Of a stretch of DNA of 64,000 bases, positions 36,732 to 48,746 are shown piece by piece. The translations under genes and the position numbers were made by a program. The notes beneath the pieces were generated by a model that saw only the letters and a program-made list of their open reading frames with translations, made no database searches and was not told the origin of the DNA. Every line of letters starts with the position of its first letter. Position 1 is the stretch's first letter. The stretch is from Cinnamomum chago (Eukaryota; Streptophyta; Magnoliopsida; Laurales; Lauraceae): contig CP142458.1 of assembly GCA_038049695.1 (NCBI GenBank), positions 41,323,501 to 41,387,500 on the forward strand, in the 5' to 3' direction.

Positions 36732-39700
36732 TGTCGCGAACCCGGACCGGGAAATCCGAATCCGGGATCGGGACTAAATGTAATTAATGATTGAAGGGTC
36801 TACATCCATAATATACAATTTATTTAATTTCCCACAGGTGTCCGCGGTGAGGATATCACAACCGTAAATGAACATTTCTTTTAAGTGCGAAAGCGTGTAG
36901 CAAATCAAATAGTCAATCCATCCTTAGTCATCAAGACAATATCACAAGTCTAAACACTATATCAGAATGAGCAATGATTTATAGCATGTTACCCAAAGTA
37001 AGTTGAAGTTTATACCAATAACATTTAATTACATTTCTCCAAAAATAGAGGCCAACAAAGGCCAATATAACAAAATACCAATCGAAAGAATGGTTAAACA
37101 GTTTCCCCAAAATATGAAGTCTCTCAAAGCCATCAAACGTCTACATGACGTCATCGGCACGCCACTCAACCAACTGTTGTGGTTCTACAACTGCCTCCTC
37201 AAGCTCCTCCTCGGGATAAACGACAACGGGACCTGAGTACCAAAGAGTAGGTCAAACACGACTGTTTGGAAAATAGAGGAAACATGTAAACCTGGTTAGA
37301 TAACATTTGCTATGAACGAGATAAGGCATTTATTCAAATGCAAGGATGCAATGTAAAACATGTAAGGTGACCAAGGAAACGGGAAACGATCAAGATGGCA
37401 ACCACACGAAGCTAAGTCCTCTATCACTACGGTGATAGAGCAAGTACTAGGCCCTGATCTCAGTCACTCGAGGTGAGGAGAAACAGGGGATCTCATATAA
37501 ATACATATACATATACAATACTATACATGACCACGGTAGCGAGCCGGGCATCGGGGACCACAGTAGCAATCTGCGGCATCAAGACAAGACCACGGTAATG
37601 ACCGGGTAGCGGGATCCAAACTGCAGCTGGCGGGACAAGAGGGGGATCTCCAAGTCGGTGGATCAGACCAACAGGGTTATCCAAGCTTAGTGGTGCCGAC
37701 TCATAGGTCAAATACAATCAAGACATATGCAATGAAATTAAGTACAAGTACATAAACAAGCGGGCAAGACGGGGGGTGCTCAAGGGCACACTATCATATC
37801 ATATGGTGCATTGCACTCCGGGACAAGAATTCATTCCAAGTGTATAACAATACTTTCGGGGAAAAACAAGGCAAGCAGTGCAAATCTTGGGATCAGTAAA
37901 GTACTGTAAACAATTGACATTTCCGGAAAACATCTATTTGAAATGGATAGGGACCCCGTATGTCGATCACCTAACAATTTGGTACCCTTTGAGATTGGGG
38001 ACATTCCGGGCTCCTGATACACTTCAATCTTTTCAAAACTATGAATGAAATCCTTGTGATATGGTTTCTTCCACAAATGGCCTCATACAATGCCTAACAA
38101 ATCTCCTTGATATGGAGGGGTTCCCAAAGAATAGTCCCAATGCGTTGAAACAGTCGAACGTTGTCCAAAACATAACCTAAGCCAGACAACCCGCATCGTT
38201 CGAGTGGACTGTAGGGTTCGCTCGAGCGAGTCTCTCGCTGGGAAAGTTGTCTGGGTGAGTTCGCTCGAGCGAACTTATTGGGTCGAGCGGTTATTTAAAT
38301 GCGTTCGAGCGAACAACTCACTGGAATTAGTTCTGGGATGACCGCTCGAACGACCAAGGGTCCGCTCGAGCGACCCAGCTACTGGAACGCTCCGAACCAT
38401 TTCTGGACAGGTCGCTCGGGCGAAGTGTCATTGTCGCTCGAGCGAACTATCCAGGAACAGATTCCGGACCAATTCAGCTCCTCTCTATTTCTCCTTTTTA
38501 CAACCTCCTTTTAGCCCTTCTTACACATCAAGTGAGGAGTCTAAAAACCCCATTCCAACAACCTCAAATCTCAAATAACTTCCATCCCATTCTTCTCCAT
38601 CACAATACATTCAATACAAGGAAGAAGGGAGAAGGAAACCATTTCACAATATATACATTTGAAGCAAAACAAGAAGACATTCAATGCTATGAACTACCAC
38701 TTCTCTATGATCATAAATGTGCCATTAATACTCTATCATGAACATTCATTTCAAAACAAAGCAATAAATGTGCATTAATGGAAGATAGCCAAAATCAATG
38801 AAAACTTAGGAAATCATTCATCCACTTGCCTTATGTCTTCTAACAATAGGAATCAAGCTCTAACAATCTCCAAAGACAATGGTCCAAGCTACAAGGCAAA
38901 ATCCCCAAAATAAAGCCCTAAAATGGTCAAACAATGAGATAACAATGAAACCTTCCAATAATAAAGGTGGGGCTTCTCTATGGCCAAAGGAATACAAATC
39001 TAGAAGATGAAGGGGAATACTTACTTGCAAGGTCCTCTAATGGCAATGGTAAGCTCAAAGGAAATCTTGAAATGGATGGTTTGCTCCACAAAAACTATTG
39101 AAGGAAAGCTCTCAAGGAGATGAAGAAGGTGATGGCCTCTAATCTCCTCTTGGTGCAAGTTTGGGAGTGGATTGAGTGATGGGAAGCAAGAAGAAGAAAG
39201 AGTTGCTCAAAAAGCCCTAGTTTTCTCTCTTGTGCTGGAAAAATGAAAATGGAAGGGAAGGGTCTCCTATTGTAGCAAGTGAGGAGTGGGCTCCACCACT
39301 AACAATCTACTTAGGCTGAAATCATCTCTCTCTCGACCTCGGATGAATTCAACGAAGAAGGAAGAAATGTTCGTCGAAATATCTAGTTTCCAAAAAGTAT
39401 AGGTTTCGCGGGTTTCGAAGATATCAAGTTTTGGGTACAGATTTGGTGTGCAATGACTGTTTTGCCCTCAGGCCAAGAAATCATGTTTTTTGGGATCTCA
39501 AACGAACTCGGGATCAACATGAAAGTTGTAGGGAATAACAATACCAATAAAATGGGATCAAAATCACGAATGCAGAAACCTCCGATAAATCCTCAAACAT
39601 ATGCAATGTCATGAAAAGGAAACCCCCAAAGGGCCCTACTAACACAAGGCAATCAAAACTCTCCAACACTAATACAAAAGCTATACCAAACCCAACTAAG

Positions 39701-39779
39701 CCACAATCACTAATCAAGCTTAGTACTAACACGCAACTTAATTAGCACTAATCGGGTTCGCTCGGGTCGGGGTCTTATA
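36732..39779 (-). mobile_element. 3' LTR of A
   Basis: On the plus strand it runs from TGTCGCGAAC to GGTCTTATA. It contains CGCTCGAGCG palindromes (about 38215-38450), the CATGAAAGTTGTAG word (39518-39531) and tRNA-complementary segments at 36831-36839 and 36887-36897 (the latter with one mismatch). No gene is seen in it. Confidence 0.93.
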
Positions 39780-39792
39780 TCCTCCACCCCTT
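39780..39792 (-). promoter_or_regulatory. Polypurine tract of A
   Basis: Minus-strand AAGGGGTGGAGGA adjacent to the 3' LTR, overlapping the gag-pol stop codon (39791-39793). Confidence 0.88.
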
Positions 39793-42700
39793 AGGGCATT
39801 TGGTCCTCCAAATGAAATATAAGACTCACCTCTGGTAGAAGATGCGGGTACTTCTTCTGCACTTGATCTCGTAATTCCCACGTTGCCTCTTCCGGTCCAT
39901 GATTCTCCCACAATACTTTCACCCACTGAATAGTCTGAGTCCTCAATTCTTGTTCCTTTGTGTCGATGATCTCAACGGGCTTCTCTACATAGGTAGCATC
40001 CTCTCTGATCTCTAATGGTTCATGCCAGAGTACATGTGAAGGATCGGGAACATACTTCTTCAACATAGACACGTGGAAGACGTTGTGTACACCGGATAGC
40101 TCAGGTGGTAAGGCTAGTCTATAAGCCACGTCACCGATCTTGCTCACAATGTCATATGGTCCAATGTATCTCCGTGATAGCTTGCCCTTCTGCCCAAATC
40201 TCAATGTTCCCCTGGTGGGTGACACTTTCAGGAAAACCTTATCTCCTTCCTTGAACTGTAGATCTCTGCGGTGGGAGTCTGTATAGCTCTTCTGCCTACT
40301 CCGGGACACTTTCAGACGCTCTTGAATCAACTTGATCTTGTCGCTGGTCTCACTAACAATAGTTGGTCCATGGAAACTGTGAGTGCCAACTTCTTCCCAA
40401 CAAACAGGTGTCCTACACCTTCTGCCATACAAAGCCTCAAAAGGAGCCATTCCAATACTCGAGTGGTAACTGTTATTGTAAGCGAATTCACACAACGGTA
40501 GAGTCTCATCCCATTGAGTCTTGAAATCTAATACACAAGCACGTAACATATCCTCAAGAGTTTGAATCTTCCTCTCTGACTGACCATCGGTCTGCTGGTG
40601 ATAAGTCGTGCTGAACTGTAATCTCGTACCCATAGACTCATGCAATGTCTTCCAGAACCTCGAAACGAATCTGCTGTCTCGGTCAGAAGTGATAGAAACT
40701 GGCTGCCCATGGCGACTGATGATCTCGCTGACAAATAACTCTGCCAAAGGTAGCATGTGCATCTTCTTCCCTGTCTTCATAGCAAGGAAATGCGCTGACT
40801 TGGTGAGACGGTCCACAATGACCCAAATCGCATTGTTGCCTCTACTAGTCCTCGGTAATCCCGAAATAAAGTCCATAGTAATGTGCTCCCACTTCCATTC
40901 CGGAATTTCTAATGGCTGCAACAAGCTTGGAGGCCTCTGATGCTCTGCCTTTATCAACTGACAAGTCATACAACGGGAGACAAACGCTGCAATCTCTCTC
41001 TTCATGTTGTTCCACCAAAATCTGCCCTTCAAATTCTGATACATCTTTGTGCTGCCTGGATGCATAGAATACTTCGTGCTATGAGCCTCAGTCATGATAT
41101 CATTCCTCAAATCTTCAATGTTAGGCACACACAGACGGTCACGGTAGTACAAAACTCCATCAACAAAATGGAAGTCAGGACGTTCTGCTATATGCTCTGA
41201 AATTTTGGCCAACTCTGGATCTTGCAACTGACTATCCTTGATCTTCTGAATGAAAGAAGGTTCTGACACTGTCATATTAGCTAATAGTACACCCTTCCTC
41301 AGTGGCTGAAGATCTAAACTCAACTCTTCAAACTGCTAAAAAATACAAGTGCCACTAAGATTTGCCAAGCCTACTGATTTCCTACTGAAGGCATCTGCAA
41401 CTACATTGGCCTTTCCCGGGTGGTACTTGATTGGAAAATCATAGTCCTTGATATATTCCATCCATCTCCTCTGCCTCATGTTCAAATCTTTCTGTGAAAA
41501 CAGATACTGTAAGCTGCGGTGGTCGGAGTGGACTTCGAACTGTTCTCCATAGAGGTAATGTCTCCACATTTTCAACGCGAACACAACCGCTGCTAACTCC
41601 AAATCATGGGTGACATAGTTCTTCTCGTGCTCTTTCAACTGTCGAGATCCATAAGCAATCACTTTTCCCTCTTGCATCAACACACAACCAAGTCCAACAT
41701 TCGAAGCATCGGTAAAAATGGTGAAACCGCCGCTCCCGGATGGCAAAGTAAGGACTGGTGCTGTAGTCAATCTCTTCTTTAGCTCTTGGAAACTCTCTTC
41801 ACACTGCTCTGTCCACACATATGGTGCATTTTTCCTTGTCAACTTCGTCAAAGGTGACGCAATCGACGAAAATCCCTGCACAAACCTCCTGTAATAGCCT
41901 GCCAATCCCAGAAAACTCCTGATTTCTATCACATTCTTCGGTCTCTCCCAGTTCACTACTGCTTCAATCTTGGACGGATCCACTGACAATCCTTCTCTTG
42001 AGATGATATGCCCCAGAAATGCTACTTGGTCTAGCCAAAATTCACACTTGTTGAGCTTCGCATACAACTGATTCTCTCTCAAGAGTTGCAATGCTATCCT
42101 CAAATGCTCTTCATGCTCTTCCTTGGTCTTGGAGTACACCAAAATATCATCTATAAATACTACCACAAATTGATCTAGATACTCTGCAAATATCTTGTTC
42201 ATCAAGGCCATGAACACTGTCGGTGCATTAGTCAACCCAAATGGCATCACTAGAAACTCATAGTGGCCATATCTTGTCCGGAAAGCTGTTTTCAACACAT
42301 CTGCTTCTCTGACTCTCAGCTGATGGTAACCGGATCTCAAGTCAATCTTCGAAAAGAATGATGTACCTTGCAACTGATCAAACAATTCATCTATTCTTGG
42401 CAATGGGTATTTGTTCTTGATGGTCACTTGATTCAATCTTCTGTAATCTATACACATCCTCATCGAACCATCCTTCTTCTTAACAAATAAGACTGGAGCT
42501 CCCCAAGGTGAAACACTCGGTCTCACAAAACCTTTGTCCAATAGCTCTTGCAACTGAGTCTTCAACTCTCCTAACTCTGCTGGAGCCATCCTATATGGTG
42601 CAATAGATATCGGAGCAGTCCCCGGTAGCAACTCGATAGTGAAATCAATTTCTCTCATGGGTGGCAAACCTGGAATCTCCTCCGGAAAAACATCCGGAAA

Positions 42701-44578
42701 TTCCCAAACAATTGGGATCTCCTCCACCCCTTGGGACCGTTTATCCTCCGTGATAAACCCCAAATAAGCTTCACAACCACTTCTCAAAAGTCTATCAGCC
42801 TTCAATGCTGAGACAAACCCTGCATGAGGACTCCTCCTCTCTCCCTGAAACAACACCCCTGCTGGTGTCTCATCTAACTTGAAAGTCAGGGTCTTATGGA
42901 AACAATCCATTGTGGCATGGTACCCTGCCAGCCAATCCATCCCTAGGATGACATCAAAATCGAACATCTCTAAAAGAATGAGATCTGCGGTTAAAACCAC
43001 TTCTCCTATCTGGACTGTGCAACTAGGGTAATATGTACTACAAATAATTTTTTTGCCTACTGGGGTTGCCACAGTCAAAATAAACTCAAGTTCTCTAACA
43101 TGCATATCAATCAACTTAGCAAATTCATGGGATAAGAATGAATGGGTAGAACCAGGGTCAAATAAAATTTTAGCTTTTATCCCACAAACAAGAAGTGTAC
43201 CTTCCACTACATTTCCCGTTGCCTCTGCATCCACTCTGTTGACTTCGTAGATTTGCCCTCGCTGTTGTGGCCTATTCTGTGCCGGCTGTGGCCTGCCTGG
43301 TGGTGCATTCCTATGCTGCTGAGGTGCACGCTGATTTGGGTTCTGTCCCTGTTGACGAGCTTGTTGTTGTTGTTGCTGTGGTCTATGGTGCTGCTGCTGT
43401 CTAAACTGCTGCTGCTGTGGTGCTTGTTGCTGTAGTGGCCTTGCCTGATTCTGAACAACTATTGCATTATGTGGTGCTGGTGGACGCTGTGCCCCTTACT
43501 GCTGCTGGTTCTGCCTATTCTGCCTTGGGCAATCTCTCATCTGATGGGCCATGGAGCCACATCTGAAACATGCTCCTGTCAAGGTACGACATTGTGCACT
43601 CTCATGGTTCTTCCCACAATGGGTACAAACCAATGGGCCTTGGGCATTCGGTTCTATCCTCTGTCTCTTGTTCTGATGGTTCCTTTGCTGGTGGTTCTGC
43701 TGCTGAGCCGAACTCTTGCCTTGTACTTTGAGGATCTTGTTGTGGAAGTTCTCAAACTTATAGGCTCTCTTGACTGCCTCATCAAAGGTAACAGGTGGTA
43801 CCACTCCGGTGGCATCTCTCTCAATGAAGGGATTAAGTCCCTCAAAGAATTTAGCAATCTTCTTCTCCACGGTATCCACCAACTCCGGGGCATATCTGGA
43901 CAATCTCTCGAACTTTGTGAGGTATTCGAGGATTGTCATGCTCCCTTGCACCAACTGCTGAAACTCTATAGCCTTTTGCTTCTTGACGTGGGCGGGTACA
44001 TATTTGTCATGAAACTGTCTCTTGAAGTTTGCCCACACTTCTGCATCAGCCATGGTCATATATTCTTCCCTCATTGTTTTCCACCATCGGTCTGCTGTGC
44101 CAACAAAAAGGGATGATGCTAGCTTTACTCTATCTCCTCCTGTGCACTGGAAAATTTCAAAGATGTTCTCGGTATGTTCCAACCAGTCATCTGCAGCTAG
44201 TGGGTCCTCTTCCCCAAGGAATTCCTTCGGAGCTCTCTTCCTGAATCGCTCAAACAAGGCATTTGGATCATGTTGCCTTTGGTTTATGACTATAGCTGGT
44301 TGGGGTTGAACCGGATCTGGTCTTCTTTGCAAGACTTCAAGCAACTGCCTTTGCATTTCAGCCATCTCCCTAGCATGGTCTTCTTCCCTCTTGAGCATTT
44401 GTTCTTGCAGTCTAGCCTAGTTTTCATTAGCTTGACGTTGTTGGTCAAGCATGGCTTGCATCATTTCCTGAAACTGGTTTGGTGGGTTGTTCTCAACTAT
44501 GTCCTCTTCCACTAGCGCGGTGTGATCACTGTTACTGCCAGAAGGAATACCATTCACTGTTCTCTTACGTGGAGGCAT
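39791..44578 (-). pseudogene. Gag-Pol polyprotein of A, three nonsense codons
   Basis: A single frame of 1596 codons from ATG 44578 to TAA 39791, with no frameshift. In-frame stops are at 44417-44419 (TAG), 43496-43498 (TAA) and 41336-41338 (TAG). Related copies D or B have CAG or CAA at these places. Approximate residues: Gag core 120-270; zinc-knuckle motifs CTHCGKNHESAQC and CFRCGSMAHQMRDC (to about 350); Gln-rich linker; protease FDPGSTHS (Asp about 474); reverse transcriptase FIDD at 808-811; RNase H FTDAS (Asp about 957); integrase His 1166, His 1173, Cys 1203, Cys 1206, then Asp 1236, Asp 1299, Glu 1335 with a 35-residue spacing; chromodomain-like end at about 1535-1585 (VLWENHGPEEATWEL). 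All catalytic residues are present. The single frame is usual for Tekay/Del chromoviruses. Confidence 0.93.
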
Positions 44579-44720
44579 GATGCTGCAAAACAAATTGTTA
44601 GCACATAATTACATAAAGGGTTACACATTGCTCACACGATACTAGCTAACGTAAGATCTAACGGATCCTCTCCACGTCCTTAGGATTTCTAGTTTCTTTT
44701 AATTGCTTGAAACACGTCTC

Positions 44721-44732
44721 GCTCTGATACCA
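44721..44732 (-). promoter_or_regulatory. Primer-binding site of A
   Basis: Minus-strand TGGTATCAGAGC, three bases from the 5' LTR end. It matches the 3' end of initiator tRNA-Met. Confidence 0.9.
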
Positions 44733-44735
44733 GTC

Positions 44736-47700
44736 TTTCGCGACCCCGGACCGGGAAATCCGAATCCGGGATCGGGACTAAATGTAATTAATGATTGAAG
44801 GGTCGACATCCATAATATACAATTTATTTAATTTCCCACAGGTGTCCGCGGTGAGGATATCACAACCATAAATGAACATTTCTTTTAAGTGCGGAAGCGT
44901 GTAGCAAATCAAATAGTCAATCCATCCTTGGTCATCAAGACAATATCACAAGTCTAAACACTGTATCAGAATGAGCAATGATTTATAGCCTGTTACCCAA
45001 AGTAAGTTGAAGTTTATACCAATAACATTTAATTACATTTCTCCAAAAATAGAGGCCAACAAAGGCCAATATAACAAAATACCAATCGAAAGAATGGTTA
45101 AACAGTTTCCCCAAAATATGAAGTCTCTCAAAGCCATCAAACGTCTACATGACGTCATCAGCACGCCACTCAACCAACTGCTGTGGTTCTACAACTGCCT
45201 CCTCAAGCTCCTCCTCGGGATAACCGACAACGAGACTTGAGTACCAAAGAGTAGGTCAAACACGACAGTTTGGCAAATGGAGGAAATACAATGACAACAT
45301 AATGATAAATGAATTTACCTTCAAAACATGTAAACCTGGTTAGATAATATTTGCTATGAACGAGATAAGACATTTATTCAAATGCAAGGATGCAATGTAA
45401 AACATGTAAGGTGACCAAGGAAACGGGAAACGATCAAGATGGCAACCACACGAAGCTAAGTCCTCTATCACTACGGTGATAGAGCAAGTACTAGGCCCTG
45501 ATCTCAGTCACTCGAGGTGAGGAGAAACAGGGGATCTCATATAAATACATATACATATACAATACTATACATGACCACGGTAGCGAGCCGGGCATCGGGG
45601 ACCACAGTAGCAATCTGCGGCATCGGGACAAGACCATGGTAATGACCGGGTAGTGGGATCCAAACTGCAGCTGGCGGGACAAGAGGGGGATCTCTAAGTC
45701 GGTGGATCAGACCAACAGGGTTATCCAAGCTTAGTGGTGCTGACTCATAGGTCAAATACAATCAAGACATATGCAATGAAATTAAGTACAAGTACATAAA
45801 CAAGCGGGCAAGACGGGGGGTGCTCAAGGGCACACTATCATATCATATGGTGCATTGCACTCCGGGACAAGAATTCATTCCAAGTGTATAACAATACTTT
45901 CGGGGAAAAACAAGGCAAGTAGTGCAAATCTTGGGATCAGTAAAGTACTGTAAACAATTGACATTTCCGGAAAACATCTATTTGAAATGGATAGGGACCC
46001 CGTATGTCGATCACCTAACAATTTGGTACCCTTTGAGATTGGGGACATTCCGGGCTCCTGATACACTTCAATCTTTTCAAAACTATGAATGAAATCCTTG
46101 TGATATGGTTTCTTCCACAAATGGCCTCATACAATGCCTAACAAATCTCCTTGATATGGAGGGGTTCCCAAAGAATAGTCCCAATGCGTTGAAACAGTCG
46201 AACGTTGTCCAAAACATAACCTAAGCCAGACAACCCGCATCGCTCGAGCGGACTGTAGGGTTCGCTCGAGCGAGTCGCTTGCTGGGAAGGTTGTCTGGGT
46301 GAGTTCGCTCGAGCGAACTTATTGGGTCGAGCGGTTATTTAAATGCGTTCGAGCGAACAACTCACTGGAATTAGTTCTGGGATGACCGCTCGAACGACCA
46401 AGGGTCCGCTCGAGCGACCCAGCTACTGGAACGCTCCGAACCATTTCTGGACAGGTCGCTCGGGCGAAGTGTCATTGTCGCTCGAGCGAACTATCCAGGA
46501 ACAGATTCCGGACCAATTCAGCTCCTCTCTATTTCTCCTTTTTACAACCTCCTTTTAGCCCTTCTTACACATCAAGTGAGGAGTCTAAAAACCCCATTCC
46601 AACAACCTCAAATCTCAAATAACTTCCATCCCATTCTTCTCCATCACAATACATTCAATACAAGGAAGAAGGGAGAAGGAAACCATTTCACAATATATAC
46701 ATTTGAAGCAAAACAAGAAGACATTCAATGCTATGAACTACCACTTCTCTATGATCATAAATGTGCCATTAATACTCTATCATGAACATTCATTTCAAAA
46801 CAAAGCAATAAATGTGCATTAATGGAAGATAGCCAAAATCAATGAAAACTTAGGAAATCATTCATCCACTTGCCTTATGTCTTCTAACAATAGGAATCAA
46901 GCTCTAACAATCTCCAAAGACAATGGTCCAAGCTACAAGGCAAAATCCCCAAAATAAAGCCCTAAAATGGTCAAACAATGAGATAACAATGAAACCTTCC
47001 AATAATAAAGGTGGGGCTTCTCTATGGCCAAAGGAATACAAATCTAGAAGATGAAGGGGAATACTTACTTGCAAGGTCCTCTAATGGCAATGGTAAGCTC
47101 AAAGGAAATCTTGAAATGGATGGTTTGCTCCACAAAAACTATTGAAGGAAAGCTCTCAAGGAGATGAAGAAGGTGATGGCCTCTAATCTCCTCTTGGTGC
47201 AAGTTTGGGAGTGGATTGAGTGATGGGAAGCAAGAAGAAGAAAGAGTTGCTCAAAAAGCCCTAGTTTTCTCTCTTGTGCTGGAAAAATGAAAATGGAAGG
47301 GAAGGGTCTCCTACTGTAGCAAGTGAGGAGTGGGCTCCACCACTAACAATCTACTTAGGCTGAAATCATCTCTCTCTCGACCTCGGATGAATTCAACGAA
47401 GAAGGAAGAAATGTTCGTCGAAATATCTAGTTTCCAAAAAGTATAGGTTTCGCGGGTTTCGGAGATATCAAGTTTTGGGTACAGATTTGGTGTGCAATGA
47501 CTGTTTTGCCCTCAGGCCAAGAAATCATGTTTTTTGGGATCTCAAACGAACTCGGGATCAACATGAAAGTTGTAGGGAATAACAATACCAATAAAACGGG
47601 ATCAAAATCACGAATGCAGAAACCTCCGATAAATCCTCAAACATATGCAATGTCATGAAAAGGAAACCCCCAAAGGGCCCTACTAACACAAGGCAATCAA

Positions 47701-47823
47701 AACTCTCCAACACTAATACAAAAGCTACACCAAACCCAACTAAGCCACAATCACTAATCAAGCTTAGTACTAACACGCAACTTAATTAGCACTAATCGGG
47801 TTCGCTCGGGTCGGGGTCTTACA
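44736..47823 (-). mobile_element. 5' LTR of A
   Basis: 3088 bp; the plus-strand end next to the internal region is TTTCGCGACC (expected TGTCGCGACC). It has perfect tRNA-complementary segments at 44835-44843 and 44891-44901, CGCTCGAGCG palindromes (about 46244-46490) and CATGAAAGTTGTAG at 47562-47575. It has an extra segment near 45275-45325 compared with the 3' LTR. Confidence 0.93.
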
Positions 47824-48746
47824 CTCAAGCTAAGCCAAAGGCTACAAAACCCCATGAAAACCATTCAAAACTAACTCAAACTTGAAAACAAGAAACCCAT
47901 TTTCACAAAAGGGTTTGCAAACATGAAAAAGAAGATCTTTAGGAACCAAAAAGGCTCCATTAAAAAGATGGGTTGGAGCTCTTACCTAGAAAAGGCCACA
48001 CAAGAGAGAAGGAAGAAAATGGAGATCTTGCCGACCTAGAAACTTTAAAAAACTTGTATCAATGGAAAGCTTGGGATGAGAGGAAGAAGATGGTGGTCTT
48101 GGAATACCATTTGGAATCTTCTAGCTTGATCATTCAAGAGAAATGAAGTGGAGACAAAAAGGGCTTTCTCTCCTTGGCTGCTCTAATGTTAGGGTTTAAG
48201 AGTGAAAAGAGGGAAGGAGAAGGAGTTGACTTATAAACCCTAGCAAATGGGGGCCTAAAGAGCCTAAACTTTGCATTGACAAAAACATGATCTTGCGGGC
48301 CTCGAATGAACTCGACGAAGAAGGATAAAATGATCCTCGAAATATCTAGTTTCCAAAAAGCTTATTTTTGACATTGTTTTGAGATTTCAAAATTTGTGTC
48401 CAGATTTGTGTATAAAAGACAATTTTACCCTTTTTGGGCCAAAACTTGGGTTTTGGGCTTCAAACACGAATGGGCTGAAAATAAAAGTTATAGCAAATAA
48501 TAAAACCATTCAAATGAAATCAAAATCACAATTAAAAATGAAAACCGATACGATCCTCCCAAGCTTACACGTGCACTCAGGCCTTCCTGAGTGTGTCTGA
48601 CTAACACTAAACATCCTCAAAATTCCCAAAGCTATATCCGGGACTAAAGCTAATTACTTCTAACCCAACGATAGCTAATCCCACTTAAGACTAAACACAT
48701 ACTAATCGAATTAGTCTGGGTCAGGGTCTAACATCCTCCACCCTTT
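47824..48746 (-). mobile_element. 3' LTR of D, last piece, and polypurine tract
   Basis: After the A target copy CTCAA, the D LTR runs to 48733 (GGTCTAACA on the plus strand), followed by TCCTCCACCCTTT (48734-48746), the polypurine tract on the minus strand. The segment near 48296-48440 is a diverged version of the conserved gypsy LTR block (CTCGACGAAGAAGGA...ATATCTAGTTTCC). Confidence 0.85.

Larger units (their letters stand above)
36732..47823 (-). mobile_element. Full-length, young chromovirus-type gypsy element A
   Basis: An 11,092-bp element on the minus strand with the perfect TSD CTCAA (36727-36731 and 47824-47828). The LTRs are 3048 and 3088 bp and about 99% alike by eye, apart from one roughly 40-bp indel. 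PBS, one long gag-pol frame and polypurine tract are in the expected places. The outer termini are intact, but both inner termini have changed: TATAAGACC instead of TGTAAGACC next to the polypurine tract, and GCGAAA instead of GCGACA next to the PBS. Damage after insertion explains this, because the outer ends had to be intact to integrate. Confidence 0.95.

Noticed and set aside
43469..44116. 215-residue plus-strand open frame over the A gag
   Set aside because: It is the antisense of the A Gag Gln-rich region. No independent domain or conservation outside this explanation.
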